Assembly: GCF_039621855.1 (NCBI RefSeq)
Contig: NZ_CP155071.1
Coordinates: 3,348,001 to 3,412,000, forward strand
Direction: 5' to 3'
DNA: 64,000 nucleotides
Source of the DNA: Erwinia sp. HDF1-3R
GTDB lineage: Bacteria > Pseudomonadota > Gammaproteobacteria > Enterobacterales > Enterobacteriaceae
Below, piece after piece: positions 42,853 to 52,950 of this stretch (its first letter is position 1; each line of letters begins with the position of its first letter). The notes below the pieces were generated by a model. That model worked only from the letters and a program-made list of their open reading frames with translations. It was not told the origin of the DNA and made no database searches. A program made the translations under genes and the position numbers.

Positions 42853-43433
42853 GCTTTCTGCTTCACTCACACAGTGATGTCCGGCGTACTGCTCTGTCTC
42901 GGCAGCTGACCCACCACATCGATTCAAGGGAAAAAATAAAAAACCTTATAAATTTTACTGTCTTTTTTGATAAGACAGCAGTTTTATGGGGTTTTTTACT
43001 CCTTTCTATAACCTTTTGTCAACTTTGACAAAAGTATCCACACGTTAATTTACACCCGCAGCATTTATTTAACATATGATGCGCAGAAAGTGAGCTAAAT
43101 CGAGTCAGTCTCATCCTGTGAACAAAGTGTAGCGGGTATTCCCCTGCATGGATCGAGGTTTTAACACGCTCTATTCTCGCAGGAATTGTCTGCTTTTCCT
43201 GCCCCTCACCAGGGTTATTTTTTTGATCCAGGACACAGTTTTATCTTTTATGAAGAAAATCCACTCATCCCCCAGGGGCCAGGGCCGCGCGGGCTGGCGC
43301 TAGTTGAGAAGAGGAATCATTTAAAAAAGTTTAACCAGAGGCATTTCAGGGTTTTAAAACGGACCGAACAGGCCTGTAAAGCGGCAGAAAGTTTATTGCA
43401 GATAATCGGGTAGAAACGGGCAGAAAATCACAC
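42853..43433 (-). promoter_or_regulatory. nuo operon control region
   Basis: About 580 bases upstream of nuoA with no supported gene. It is AT-rich near 42930-43080 and contains a palindrome CTTTTGTCAA-CT-TTGACAAAAG (43013-43034) that overlaps TTGACA-like -35 sequences on both strands. In E. coli the nuo promoters lie in a comparable long region and are controlled by ArcA, NarL, Fnr and IHF; LrhA has been linked to nuo as well. A short forward frame at 43186-43413 is not credible. Confidence 0.5.
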
Positions 43434-43434
43434 C

Positions 43435-43474
43435 AAAAAAAAGCCTTCCCACTTTACATCGCGGGAAGGCTTTA
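43435..43474 (-). terminator. intrinsic terminator of lrhA
   Basis: The stem AAAGCCTTCCC/GGGAAGGCTTT (43441-43451 and 43464-43474) is followed on the reverse strand by a T-run (A-run 43435-43443). A second perfect palindrome, TTATTTATCT-T-AGATAAATAA, lies at 43493-43513, between it and the lrhA stop. Confidence 0.9.
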
Positions 43475-43541
43475 TTTATCTCAGTTTCCCCTTATTTATC
43501 TTAGATAAATAATAGGTTGAGAAAGACTAATTAACTTAAGA

Positions 43542-44468
43542 CTATTCAGCGTCGTCGGTAAGATCGCTGCTATCCTGCACAGCCAGAGCGAGGTTATAAG
43601 GATCGTTACTGGACTCCATCGCATTAAATATCGCCAGAGCCAGCTCATTATCGCTTTCCGGGTTACGGCAGAGTAAATATTCGGTGTCCGGCAGTACCGG
43701 CAGGCCTTCAGCCGCGCCCATTACCCGCAGTTCCGGGCTCATCATCTCAACCGGGCGTGCAGTGACACCCAGCCCGGCCTTAACCGCAGCACGAACCGCT
43801 GCCAGCGTTGAGGCCACGTAGGAGATGCGCCATGGAATACCCGCCTCGTTGAGGTGGTCAATAGCCATGTCACGATACGGGCTTGGCTCATCCAGCAGTA
43901 CCAGCGGAATCGCTTCCCCGCGCTGAAAAATATAGTCTGCTGCGCAGTACCATAATGTTGGAGAAGTACGCAGTACCTGCCAGGTAAAGTTCATCGGGCT
44001 GGAAGTGGTGACCACCAGATCGACTTCGCCCTGGTTTAACATCTCCATCATAAAGGGGTTACGCTTCACCCGCACATCTATAGCCAGCTTAGGATAAACC
44101 GAGGTCACACGGTTCAGCAGAAACGGCAGGATGGTATCGGAGGTGTCATCGGATGCACCAATAGTCAGGACGCCCTGAATATTGCTGTACATCAGAGAAG
44201 TACAGGCCTCGTCATTAAAGCGCAAAATTTTGCGCGCATAGCCCAGCAGCTGGATACCATGCTCAGTCAGTAATTTATTGCGGCCATGTCTGGCAAACAA
44301 CTCTTTGCCTACCAGTTGTTCAAGGCGTTGCATCTGCTGGCTGACCGCTGACTGCGTTCTGCATACCGCGGCGGCAGCGGCCGCAAAGGTATTCAAATCG
44401 GCTACGGCAACAAACGTTCTCAATAGATCAAGGTCAAGATTGAGGATGGGACGATTTGTACTAGTCAT
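43542..44468 (-). CDS. lrhA: LysR-type regulator LrhA
   Basis: Transcription factor of 308 residues. The N-terminal winged helix-turn-helix (about 10-70: [40 protein letters not shown]) is nearly identical to E. coli LrhA; the C-terminal half is a LysR effector-binding domain. The ATG at 44468 ([16 protein letters not shown]) matches the family; a GTG four codons upstream is possible. In E. coli it represses flhDC and affects rpoS and fimbriae; orthologues HexA/PecT control virulence and exoenzymes in soft-rot bacteria. It lies upstream of nuo as usual. Confidence 0.96.
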   Translation of the reverse strand: MTSTNRPILNLDLDLLRTFVAVADLNTFAAAAAAVCRTQSAVSQQMQRLEQLVGKELFARHGRNKLLTEHGIQLLGYARKILRFNDEACTSLMYSNIQGVLTIGASDDTSDTILPFLLNRVTSVYPKLAIDVRVKRNPFMMEMLNQGEVDLVVTTSSPMNFTWQVLRTSPTLWYCAADYIFQRGEAIPLVLLDEPSPYRDMAIDHLNEAGIPWRISYVASTLAAVRAAVKAGLGVTARPVEMMSPELRVMGAAEGLPVLPDTEYLLCRNPESDNELALAIFNAMESSNDPYNLALAVQDSSDLTDDAE

Positions 44469-45491
44469 TTTTTTCTTCACTTTATAAGTTTTTATTAACA
44501 GCTATCCTGGTGTTTTCCCTTAGATATCAAATTGGTATCAAGGAAATCTATCGGTAATGCGTTCGAAATTAGTGGCGCATTACTTTTTATCGCAGACCCT
44601 ACAACCTTGCCTGGCTAAAACCTGAGATAAATCTTTAGGTAATAGCCGTAACAGGTTCTTCGATCTGATACATCTCTAACGCATATGGCCCTGACCCATA
44701 AGGATCAGAAAGCCAGGCGGTTAAGGGAGGGCAGCGTATGTTGAGATACAATTATCCAGACTGCGCACCCGGCATTGTAAAGCAATCATCAAAAACTTGA
44801 TGGATTAAAAGTTGCTATATTCTCACGCTACTATTAAGAAACCCTTAAGCTTAAAGGCAACAAAAACGCTGATTATGCCACCTGAAACACCTGCATAGTC
44901 GGTGCAAAGTCCGCTGAACATTATCCTGACATACTGTCGATTAATTTTTAAGCCCAAAAGCGATTATTCTTATCAGTAAAATAAGATTTTATTGGCCAAC
45001 CCCCATCACATCAGCATTCCGCCATAAGAATTTATCATTTCTTACACACTTATTCCTGGAGCAGGAACCCAGGGAACGACAATTGCACTTCAGACATCCA
45101 TCAACCCATTATGTCACGGTGATTAATTATTATACAGCCAGTAAAGTTTTTTTGGACAATAACTGCATGCATCAATGCACTATACTTAACCAAATACTGC
45201 CAAAAAAGTTTTGCCTCATATGAATAAACCCGCTGATTTTATCCCCCTCCGGCCCTTGGTTTACGCCATATGCGCCGATCGGCACGATTAAATATTTATG
45301 ATATTAATTAACCACTAAACAACCATACTTCCCTTTGACCTTGTCCGGCCCGGTTCATTCATATGGATTTGATGGATATCGCGGGCTAAAGCCGTTCAGC
45401 ACCCTTCAAAAGTGCCGGTGACAGGAGTACATTGTGCAGGTTTTAATTTTCCACGGCAGGAATGCGGCTCTGAGAGTTTAAGGCGAGAAAA
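44469..45491. promoter_or_regulatory. 1-kb AT-rich gap between lrhA and alaA
   Basis: No credible gene. E. coli has a gap of about the same size here, holding the long lrhA leader, a target of regulatory RNAs, and promoter elements. AT-rich tracts (44760-45310), a GCAC..GTGC hairpin near 45400 and, before alaA, the ribosome site AAGGCGAG are visible. A non-coding RNA is possible but not demonstrable by eye. Confidence 0.45.
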
Positions 45492-46706
45492 ATGAACCCA
45501 ATTAATAAGTCCGATAAGCTGGATAATGTGTGTTACGACATTCGTGGTCCGGTACTGAAAGAAGCAAAACGTCTGGAAGAAGAAGGCAATAAAGTCCTTA
45601 AGCTGAACATCGGCAACCCGGCCCCCTTTGGTTTCGAGGCGCCTGACGAAATCCTTGTCGATGTCATCCGTAACCTGCCCAGCGCGCAGGGCTACTGTGA
45701 TTCAAAAGGCCTGTACTCGGCGCGTAAGGCGATTGTGCAACACTATCAGGCGCGCGATATGCGGGACATGACCGTTGAAGATGTCTATATCGGCAACGGC
45801 GTCTCCGAGCTTATCGTGCAGTCAATGCAGGCGCTGTTGAACAGCGGTGATGAAATGCTGGTGCCTGCGCCCGATTATCCGCTTTGGACCGCGGCGGTTT
45901 CGCTCTCAAGTGGTAAGGCGGTGCACTATCTTTGCGATGAATCGGCCGGCTGGTTCCCCGATCTCGATGATATCCGCAGCAAAATTACGCCGCGCACCCG
46001 GGGGATCGTCATTATTAACCCAAACAACCCGACTGGTGCGGTTTATAGCAAAGAACTGCTGATGGAAGTGGTTGAACTTGCGCGTCAGCACGATCTCATT
46101 ATTTTCGCCGATGAGATCTACGACAAAATTCTTTACGATGCCGCGCAGCATCATTCGATTGCCGCCCTGGCTCCGGACCTGCTAACAGTAACCTTTAACG
46201 GCTTGTCCAAAACCTACCGCGTGGCGGGCTTCCGTCAGGGCTGGATGGTGCTTAACGGTCCGAAAAAGCATGCTAAGGGCTATATCGAGGGGCTGGAGAT
46301 GCTTGCGTCGATGCGTCTTTGCGCCAATGTCCCGGCTCAGCATGCCATTCAGACTGCGCTGGGCGGATACCAGAGTATCAGCGAATTTATCGCTCCTGGC
46401 GGCAGGCTGTATGAACAGCGCCAGCGTGCCTGGGAGCTGATCAATGATATTCCGGGCGTCAGCTGCGTGAAGCCAGACGGCGCGCTGTATATGTTTCCGC
46501 GCATTGATGCCAAAAAGTTTAATCTGCACGACGATCAGAAAATGGTGCTGGACTTCCTGCTGCAACAGAAAGTTCTGCTGGTACAGGGGACCGCCTTCAA
46601 CTGGCCATGGCCGGATCACGTGCGTATCGTTACCCTGCCCCACGTAAACGATCTGGAGATGGCGATCGGTAAATTTGGTCGCTTCCTTGAAGGATACCGT
46701 CAGTAG
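45492..46706 (+). CDS. alaA: glutamate-pyruvate aminotransferase AlaA
   Basis: PLP-dependent class I/II aminotransferase of 404 residues, making alanine from pyruvate and glutamate. The cofactor lysine is in [19 protein letters not shown]; other fold residues are in [17 protein letters not shown] and [14 protein letters not shown]; the substrate carboxylate-binding arginine lies near HVRIVTLP. The start is at 45492, preceded by AAGGCGAG. In E. coli it is leucine- and alanine-responsive through Lrp; nothing comparable can be proven here. Confidence 0.97.
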   Translation: MNPINKSDKLDNVCYDIRGPVLKEAKRLEEEGNKVLKLNIGNPAPFGFEAPDEILVDVIRNLPSAQGYCDSKGLYSARKAIVQHYQARDMRDMTVEDVYIGNGVSELIVQSMQALLNSGDEMLVPAPDYPLWTAAVSLSSGKAVHYLCDESAGWFPDLDDIRSKITPRTRGIVIINPNNPTGAVYSKELLMEVVELARQHDLIIFADEIYDKILYDAAQHHSIAALAPDLLTVTFNGLSKTYRVAGFRQGWMVLNGPKKHAKGYIEGLEMLASMRLCANVPAQHAIQTALGGYQSISEFIAPGGRLYEQRQRAWELINDIPGVSCVKPDGALYMFPRIDAKKFNLHDDQKMVLDFLLQQKVLLVQGTAFNWPWPDHVRIVTLPHVNDLEMAIGKFGRFLEGYRQ

Positions 46707-46936
46707 GCCAGGGCTGCCATCAGACAGACGCGGTGTCGCCTGACGTGCTTCACATGCTATTCGTCCGCCGAATGCAGTCGGAGGCGCCTCCGGCTGTCGT
46801 TAGCCCGAAGAAGTCAGCCGCCTCTGCCTTTGCCTTTGCCTGTCCGATCCCTACAGCCCGATTGGCGCAGGGTGTATACTTGCACCGAGGGCCGGGACAC
46901 TCTGGCTCAGTCGCTAACGCACAGGAAAACCGCCCG

Positions 46937-47533
46937 ATGAGCCAGAGCCATTTTTTTGCCCACCTCTCACGTCTTAAGCTGATTAATCGCTGGCCACTCA
47001 TGCGTAATGTGCGGACTGAGAATGTGTCTGAACACAGCCTGCAGGTTGCGATGGTGGCCCATGCGCTGGCGGTGATCAAAAATCAAAAATTCGACGGTAA
47101 TCTGAACGCCGAGCGTATCGCACTGATGGCGATGTATCACGACGCCAGCGAAGTCCTGACCGGCGATTTGCCGACGCCAGTGAAGTATTACAACGCGCAG
47201 ATCGCCCACGAATACAAAAAAATCGAGAAAATTGCCCAGCTGAAGCTGATTGATATGCTGCCGGAAGAGCTGCAGGCCGCCTACCGCCCACTGCTGGATG
47301 AACACCAGCACAGTGAAGAGGAGACGGCGATTGTTAAGCAGGCTGACGCGCTGTGCGCTTACCTCAAATGTCTGGAAGAGCTGTCGGCGGGAAATCACGA
47401 ATTTCAGCTGGCTAAGGCGCGGCTGGAAAAAACCCTGACGGCGCGTCACAGCCCGGAGATGGACTATTTTGTCGAAGTCTTCGTACCCAGTTTCAGCCTC
47501 TCTCTTGATGAGATAAGCCAGGAATCTCTTTAA
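46937..47533 (+). CDS. yfbR: 5'-deoxynucleotidase YfbR
   Basis: HD-domain phosphohydrolase acting on deoxyribonucleoside 5'-monophosphates, 198 residues. Metal ligands His33 (VSEHSLQVA), His68-Asp69 (AMYHDASEV) and the later aspartate in [11 protein letters not shown] are present. The start at 46937 ([19 protein letters not shown]) with ACAGGAAA upstream is chosen over an ATG 68 codons earlier, whose extra sequence is not conserved. An extended -10, TGTATACT (46873-46880), lies in the 230-base gap after alaA. Confidence 0.96.
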   Translation: MSQSHFFAHLSRLKLINRWPLMRNVRTENVSEHSLQVAMVAHALAVIKNQKFDGNLNAERIALMAMYHDASEVLTGDLPTPVKYYNAQIAHEYKKIEKIAQLKLIDMLPEELQAAYRPLLDEHQHSEEETAIVKQADALCAYLKCLEELSAGNHEFQLAKARLEKTLTARHSPEMDYFVEVFVPSFSLSLDEISQESL

Positions 47534-47574
47534 TAAAGCCTGGCGGGTATGAAAAGGAGGCGGCGGCTAACGCG

Positions 47575-49407
47575 CTAAAAAGGAAACAGCACCGGCACCA
47601 TCACTACGCTGACCACCATAATCAGCAGGGTAAAGGGGACGCCGACCTTCACAAAGTCACTGAATTTGTAGCCTCCCGGGCCAAGAACCAGCGTATTGAC
47701 CGGTGAAGAGACCGGGGTCATAAAGGCAGCCGAGGCCGCCACCGCCACGATTAACGTAAAGGGATAAGGTGAAACGCCCATCTGATGAGCGGCAGCCACT
47801 CCAATTGGGGCCATAAGCACCGCCGTGGCGGTGTTAGAGATAAATAAACCAATGGTTGCACAGAGTGCGAACAGGCAAAGCAGCATCATATGTGGGCTGC
47901 GTCCCCCCGCAATGCCCATCAGCCCATCTACGATAAGCGTTACCCCACCCGTTTTTTGCAGGGCCAGCGCAAACGGCATCATCCCAACAATCAGAATGAT
48001 GCTGGGCCAGTGAATGGCCCGGTAGGCGCTCTCCATATCGATGCAGCGGAATTTCCCCATAAGCAGGCAGGCAATCAGCGCCGCTATCGCGTTGGGGATC
48101 TCGTCGGTGAGCATCATCGCCACCATCAGCGCCAGAGAAAAAATCGCGTGGGGGGCCTGACTGTGAGCGGGGGCAACGTCGTCAATCTCAGCGGGCAGGT
48201 TGAGCATAACCACATCACGCGTTTGCTGCTGTAACAGGCGAATCTTCTTCCAGTCGCCGATCACCAGCAGGATGTCCCCCTGCTCCAGCGGTAAGTCAAT
48301 CACCGAACCTTCATAGAGCTGACCCCGGCGGCGCAATCCCACTACGCTGGTGTCATAGCGGGTACGGAACGTGATTTCACGCAGCGTTTTTCCCGCCAGC
48401 GTCGAGTCCGGCACGATCAGCACCTCGGCCAGCCCTACGTCCTGCGCACGATCTGAAAAGTAATCTCCCCGCAGGATCTTTGGCTCAAGCCGCTGTTCGC
48501 GTAAAAACTCGCGTAAATCGGTACCGGTAGCGGAGATATCAACAAGCAAAATGTCCTGCGCCCGAAATTCGGTGGTTCCGCTGACGGGAACCATCACCCG
48601 ACGAAACTTGCGCCAGCGTTCCAGCCCGACCACGTTAATACCGTAGCGCTCACGAAGCTTTAAGTCATCCACCCGCTGGCCAATCAGCGGCGAACCGGCC
48701 CGAACTGCCAGCCTTCTGGCGCGCCCACTCAGCTTATAGTCGCGGATGAGGTCCTGCCAGCTGCGCCGGGGGTGCCGCATGGCCTCACTCTCACTCTGCG
48801 GAGTCACCAGCCAGAAGCGCGCGATCAGCATATAGCCGATGCCCAGCATCAGGGCGACCAGCCCGATGGGCGTGACGTCAAAGAAGCCGAAGCCTTTGAG
48901 CCCCTCCCTGACCAGCTCGCTGTTAACCACCAGGTTTGGCGGCGTTGCAACCAGCGTCAGCATGCCGCTAATCAGCCCGGCAAAACTCAGCGGCATCATC
49001 AGGCGGCCAGGCGATCGCTTCATCTTCGCCGCCACGCTGAGCACTACGGGAATAAAAATCGCCACTACGCCGGTCGAGCTCATGATTGCGCCCAGCCCTG
49101 CCACCGTGAGCATCAGCAGCACCAGCATGCGGGTTTCACTGCTTCCGGCCATTTTTATCAGCCAGTCGCCCATTTTAATCGCTACCCCGGTGCGCACCAG
49201 GCCAGCGCCAATCACAAAGAGCGCAGCAATCAGTATCACGTTAGGATCGCTGAAACCCAGGGTCGCTTCCTGGAGCGTCAGCGTGCCGCTGAGGACAAAC
49301 GCAACGATGACCAACAGCGCGACGACATCCATGCGCAATCGGCCACTGGCGAATAACAGCACGGCCACCAGCAATAAACCGATTACCCAGATAAGCTCTT
49401 TATTCAC
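47575..49407 (-). CDS. yfbS: SLC13/DASS-type inner-membrane transporter YfbS
   Basis: A 610-residue protein, the E. coli length. Two hydrophobic halves (about 1-200 and 405-610) of the ArsB/NhaD-SLC13 type flank a cytoplasmic region with two RCK_C (TrkA-C) domains at about 210-380 (e.g. [25 protein letters not shown] and [25 protein letters not shown], each in part). Helix signatures: [16 protein letters not shown] and [13 protein letters not shown]. Probably a sodium-coupled anion or dicarboxylate carrier, gated by a ligand of the RCK_C domains; the substrate is not known. Confidence 0.93.
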   Translation of the reverse strand: MNKELIWVIGLLLVAVLLFASGRLRMDVVALLVIVAFVLSGTLTLQEATLGFSDPNVILIAALFVIGAGLVRTGVAIKMGDWLIKMAGSSETRMLVLLMLTVAGLGAIMSSTGVVAIFIPVVLSVAAKMKRSPGRLMMPLSFAGLISGMLTLVATPPNLVVNSELVREGLKGFGFFDVTPIGLVALMLGIGYMLIARFWLVTPQSESEAMRHPRRSWQDLIRDYKLSGRARRLAVRAGSPLIGQRVDDLKLRERYGINVVGLERWRKFRRVMVPVSGTTEFRAQDILLVDISATGTDLREFLREQRLEPKILRGDYFSDRAQDVGLAEVLIVPDSTLAGKTLREITFRTRYDTSVVGLRRRGQLYEGSVIDLPLEQGDILLVIGDWKKIRLLQQQTRDVVMLNLPAEIDDVAPAHSQAPHAIFSLALMVAMMLTDEIPNAIAALIACLLMGKFRCIDMESAYRAIHWPSIILIVGMMPFALALQKTGGVTLIVDGLMGIAGGRSPHMMLLCLFALCATIGLFISNTATAVLMAPIGVAAAHQMGVSPYPFTLIVAVAASAAFMTPVSSPVNTLVLGPGGYKFSDFVKVGVPFTLLIMVVSVVMVPVLFPF

Positions 49408-49451
49408 GGCAACCCTCTGTACGTTAACGGGAACTGTACAGATTGTGGCAT

Positions 49452-49476
49452 AAAAAAACCCCGCATAAGCGGGGTT
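49452..49476 (-). terminator. intrinsic terminator after hxpA
   Basis: The stem AACCCCGC/GCGGGGTT (49457-49464 and 49469-49476) has loop ATAA and is followed on the reverse strand by seven T residues. It lies 10 bases past the hxpA stop and 45 bases upstream of yfbS. Confidence 0.9.
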
Positions 49477-49486
49477 AAATCATCTC

Positions 49487-50146
49487 TTAGTGCTTTCGGT
49501 GTACATCAATGCTGCCGTCAGGGTTCTTATGCACAATCAGCTCTTCAAGGGAGCTGAGCTGCATATCGACATCTTCCAGTCGCGGCGCGCCCGCAGGCGG
49601 ATTGACCGCAAGCACATGGCAGCCTGCTGCCAGTCCCGAGAGAATACCGGCGGCGGCATCTTCGACAACGACGCACTCTTCCGGCTCCAGATCGAGCAGC
49701 TGAGCGCCCAGCAGATACGCATCCGGCTCCGGCTTGCCATTCTGCACCCGCTCGGCGGTGACCAGCACTTCCGGCTCGGGCAGCCCCGCCGCCTTACGTC
49801 GGGCCGATGCCACCGGCAATGAGCCTGATGTCACAATCGCCCAGGGAATGTCCAGTTCGTCAAGCGTAGCCAAAAGCTGCATGGCACCCGGCAGGGCGGT
49901 GATCCCGTCGGTATCCTCAGCCTCACTCTTTTCCAGAGCAAAAAATTCCTGCTGAATCGCCTCGTCCGACGCCCCGGCCATAAAATGGCGCAGTGAGGTA
50001 ATTGCCTGCTTGCCGTGAATAAAATTCAGCACGTCATCCGCTGCAATACCGTGACGCGATGCCCAGCCTGTCCAGGCGCGTTCGACCACCGGAAGTGAAT
50101 CCACCAGCGTGCCGTCCAGATCAAACAGAAAACCTTTACACTTCAC
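49487..50146 (-). CDS. hxpA: HAD-type sugar phosphatase HxpA (YfbT)
   Basis: Haloacid dehalogenase superfamily hexitol/sugar phosphatase of 219 residues. Motif I is FDLDGTLVDS (nucleophile Asp9, acid Asp11), motif II is IVTSGS, motif III is GKPEPDAYLLGAQLL, and motif IV is CVVVEDAAAG. It has a C1-type helical cap. The E. coli enzyme dephosphorylates several sugar phosphates. It is transcribed with yfbU, 20 bases upstream. Confidence 0.94.
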   Translation of the reverse strand: MKCKGFLFDLDGTLVDSLPVVERAWTGWASRHGIAADDVLNFIHGKQAITSLRHFMAGASDEAIQQEFFALEKSEAEDTDGITALPGAMQLLATLDELDIPWAIVTSGSLPVASARRKAAGLPEPEVLVTAERVQNGKPEPDAYLLGAQLLDLEPEECVVVEDAAAGILSGLAAGCHVLAVNPPAGAPRLEDVDMQLSSLEELIVHKNPDGSIDVHRKH

Positions 50147-50166
50147 TACGCTCTTCCTTACCCAAC

Positions 50167-50661
50167 TCAGGCGTTGATGATTTGCGCGATCTCATTCGCA
50201 CTCAAATGGTACTGCCTTGGACAAGTGTGCCACACAGTCAGCATCCGTTGGTACTTTTCCCACATCGGCGTCTGGGCATTAAAGCCGTGAAGGCTGGAAT
50301 CAAAGTGCGTATAACGCCCCTCCACGTGCACCATAAACCGCACATAGCCAAGCAACTGCGCCTCGGTGGCCGCGTCAAAACCATGAAACATCAGTCGGCG
50401 CGCTTCAATAACGCTGGGATCTTTCAGATTAGTCCAGGAAACGTGCAGTGCGTGATGCATCTCCATAATATCAATCAGCGTTCGGCACTGGGCTTCGCTC
50501 AGCGCACCGAACTCACGATCCAGCTCGCGCATTTGCAAACCGTAGCCGCGCTCGATGATTGTCTGCTGACGGCGATAGCTCTCAGCGTTATCCGGGTCGA
50601 GCATGCTCATGATTTTATACTGATTAGCGAGGATCAAGCGTTGAGGGGCGGTCATTTCCAT
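50167..50661 (-). CDS. yfbU: UPF0304 family protein YfbU
   Basis: A 164-residue soluble protein, identical in length to E. coli YfbU. It is highly conserved, including [18 protein letters not shown] and [11 protein letters not shown], and ends in [18 protein letters not shown]. The start at 50661 ([16 protein letters not shown]) matches homologues; the longer upstream frame is not conserved. The biochemical role is unknown. Confidence 0.95.
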   Translation of the reverse strand: MEMTAPQRLILANQYKIMSMLDPDNAESYRRQQTIIERGYGLQMRELDREFGALSEAQCRTLIDIMEMHHALHVSWTNLKDPSVIEARRLMFHGFDAATEAQLLGYVRFMVHVEGRYTHFDSSLHGFNAQTPMWEKYQRMLTVWHTCPRQYHLSANEIAQIINA

Positions 50662-50809
50662 TATGAACTCCTGCATCGGGGTAGAGAAACTGAAATCGGA
50701 AGAATGACTCAGGATCGCATAACCCGCCTGCAGGCGGTATGGCAAGGTGACGGTTCTTTGATTCAGGCCGGGTTTTTCGTGGCTTTAAGGCCTTAACCCC
50801 GCCATTGCA

Positions 50810-51262
50810 TCAAAGATCGTCCAGGAAGGTTTTATCAAGCTGTCTGAAGGCCCGCTTCAACACGTCGGCCAGCGACTGATAGGTCGGTTTACCCTCAACG
50901 GGTGCGATGGCCTGTCCGGCAGCCTGCAATTTTTCACGAACCTCGTGGAACCAGCTCAGCAGTGCAGGCGGCAGTGGCGTAACAGAGCGCTTGCCCAGCC
51001 ACCACAGTCCCTGCATAGGCAGGCTACAGGCAAACAGGGCGGTCGCAATGGCCGGTCCCAGCTGCCCCCCGAGGGCAATTTGCCAGGTCAGAGAGAAGAT
51101 AGCCAGCGGCGGCATAAAGCGAATGGCGAAACGCGTTGCGCGAGTGACTCTATTCTCAGGAAACATTGGGGCGAGGCGCTTATCGACTGGCCACGTCTTC
51201 ATATAATACTGCCCGTTCTGGAACAGTTTAAACCAACCGACGCTGCCTGATTCATTAGCCAT
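50810..51262 (-). CDS. yfbV: UPF0208 membrane protein YfbV
   Basis: A 150-residue inner-membrane protein with two hydrophobic helices (about 42-62 [20 protein letters not shown] and 68-90) and a cytoplasmic C-terminus ending [11 protein letters not shown]. The start at 51262 ([17 protein letters not shown]) agrees with family N-termini. In E. coli it is needed to insulate the Ter macrodomain. It is divergent from ackA, the conserved arrangement. Confidence 0.94.
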   Translation of the reverse strand: MANESGSVGWFKLFQNGQYYMKTWPVDKRLAPMFPENRVTRATRFAIRFMPPLAIFSLTWQIALGGQLGPAIATALFACSLPMQGLWWLGKRSVTPLPPALLSWFHEVREKLQAAGQAIAPVEGKPTYQSLADVLKRAFRQLDKTFLDDL

Positions 51263-51588
51263 AGCTGACCTCAATTCTGAAGAGATAAAATTAATAACAC
51301 GCTTAAACAACTTTACACGACATTTTTCAAAAAATTTTGTCTTTAAAGGGCTCTCTGGTTATCCTGTGCGCATTTGTTGACTACCTGTTGCAGGGTTGCT
51401 GCCGCCTGACGGGCTTATGTGCACTTAAGCGGCAACAATCAAAAAATCGCGTAAATTTTCTGAGATTTTTTTGCTTTCGGACAAAATTTTCCAGGAGCAT
51501 ATTGTTCATCATTAATGTCCTGCTTTCATGCGTCACGCTGATAGCCCGATCGCGTTTTTTTCGCCACTTTTAACTAATAGGACCTTCC
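51263..51588. promoter_or_regulatory. divergent yfbV / ackA control region
   Basis: No gene. An imperfect inverted repeat TTGCTGCCGC..GCGGCAACAA spans about 51399-51437, and AAAATTTTGTC (about 51330) is mirrored by GACAAAATTTT (about 51480). The ackA ribosome site is AGGACC, a few bases before its ATG. In E. coli two promoters for ackA-pta lie in this gap. Confidence 0.4.
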
Positions 51589-52791
51589 ATGTCGAGTAAG
51601 TTAGTTCTGGTTCTGAACTGCGGCAGTTCTTCGCTTAAGTTTGCCATCATCGATCCTGCAAGCGGTGAAGAGTACCTCTCCGGTTTAGCCGAATGTTTCC
51701 ACCTGCCCGAAGCACGCATCAAGTGGAAGATCGAAGAGGGCAAACAGGAAGCCACGCTGGGGGCAGGTGCCGCGCACAGCGAAGCCCTCAACTTCATCGT
51801 TAAAACTATTCTGGCACAAAAAACCGCCCTGTCAGCACAAATTACTGCAATCGGCCATCGCATTGTTCACGGTGGCGAAAAACTCACGCACTCGGTCATT
51901 ATCGATCGTGATGTGATTCAGGGTATTAAAGATGCCTCTTCCTTCGCTCCGCTGCACAACCCGGCGCACCTGATCGGCATTGAGGAGGCGATGAAAAACT
52001 TCCCGCACCTCTCTGATAAGAATGTCGCGGTTTTTGATACCGCTTTCCATCAGACAATGCCTGAAGAGTCCTATCTCTATGCCCTGCCCTACTCACTCTA
52101 TAAAGAGCACGGCATCCGACGCTACGGCGCGCACGGTACCAGCCACTACTACGTCACTCAGGAAGCAGCCAAAAAGCTGAACAAGCCGGTCGATGAGCTG
52201 AATATTATCACCTGTCACCTGGGCAACGGCGGCTCCGTCTCCGCCATTCGTAACGGTAAGTGCGTGGATACCTCCATGGGCCTGACGCCGCTCGAAGGCC
52301 TGGTGATGGGCACCCGCTCCGGTGATATCGATCCCGCCATTATCTTCTTCCTGTACGATACGCTGGGCATGAGCGTTGACGCGATCAATAAGATGCTGAC
52401 TAAAGAGTCGGGCCTGCTTGGCCTGACGGGCGTGACCAGCGACTGTCGCTATGTGGAAGATAACTACCAGGTGAAAGAGGATGCCAAACGGGCGATGGAT
52501 GTTTACTGCCACCGTCTCGCCAAATATATCGGTTCCTATACCGCGCTGATGGAAGGTCGACTGGATGCAGTAATCTTTACCGGCGGCATCGGCGAAAATG
52601 CCGCGATGGTGCGCGAGCTGTCGCTGGCGAAGCTGAGCCTGCTGGGCTTTGAAGTTGATCATGAGCGCAATCTGGCCGCGCGTTTTGGTAAATCCGGCTT
52701 TATCAGCAAAGACGGCACCCGGCCTGCTCTGGTTATTCCAACCAATGAAGAGCTGGTCATCGCCCGTGATGCCAGCCGTCTCACCGCATAA
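51589..52791 (+). CDS. ackA: acetate kinase
   Basis: Interconverts acetyl phosphate + ADP and acetate + ATP, the last step of acetate overflow. It has 400 residues, as in E. coli. ASKHA-fold motifs: [63 protein letters not shown] and [13 protein letters not shown]. It forms a unit with pta, 159 bases downstream. Confidence 0.99.
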   Translation: MSSKLVLVLNCGSSSLKFAIIDPASGEEYLSGLAECFHLPEARIKWKIEEGKQEATLGAGAAHSEALNFIVKTILAQKTALSAQITAIGHRIVHGGEKLTHSVIIDRDVIQGIKDASSFAPLHNPAHLIGIEEAMKNFPHLSDKNVAVFDTAFHQTMPEESYLYALPYSLYKEHGIRRYGAHGTSHYYVTQEAAKKLNKPVDELNIITCHLGNGGSVSAIRNGKCVDTSMGLTPLEGLVMGTRSGDIDPAIIFFLYDTLGMSVDAINKMLTKESGLLGLTGVTSDCRYVEDNYQVKEDAKRAMDVYCHRLAKYIGSYTALMEGRLDAVIFTGGIGENAAMVRELSLAKLSLLGFEVDHERNLAARFGKSGFISKDGTRPALVIPTNEELVIARDASRLTA

Positions 52792-52950
52792 GCACGTCTT
52801 CCGCCAGCGCAGGCTGGCGGCATTAATTTTGACACTAACAACTACATACCCGGTATAACGGGAGCTGTGGCAGAGAGAAGTCTCGGCTTGCTGACCCTGA
52901 AGCAAGCGCCGCCTGCCGCCGTTATAAAAGGTTAACAAGAGAGGTTTATC

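Noticed and set aside
43186-43413. 75-codon forward frame upstream of the lrhA terminator
   Set aside because: No ribosome site, no family, and located in the nuo control region.
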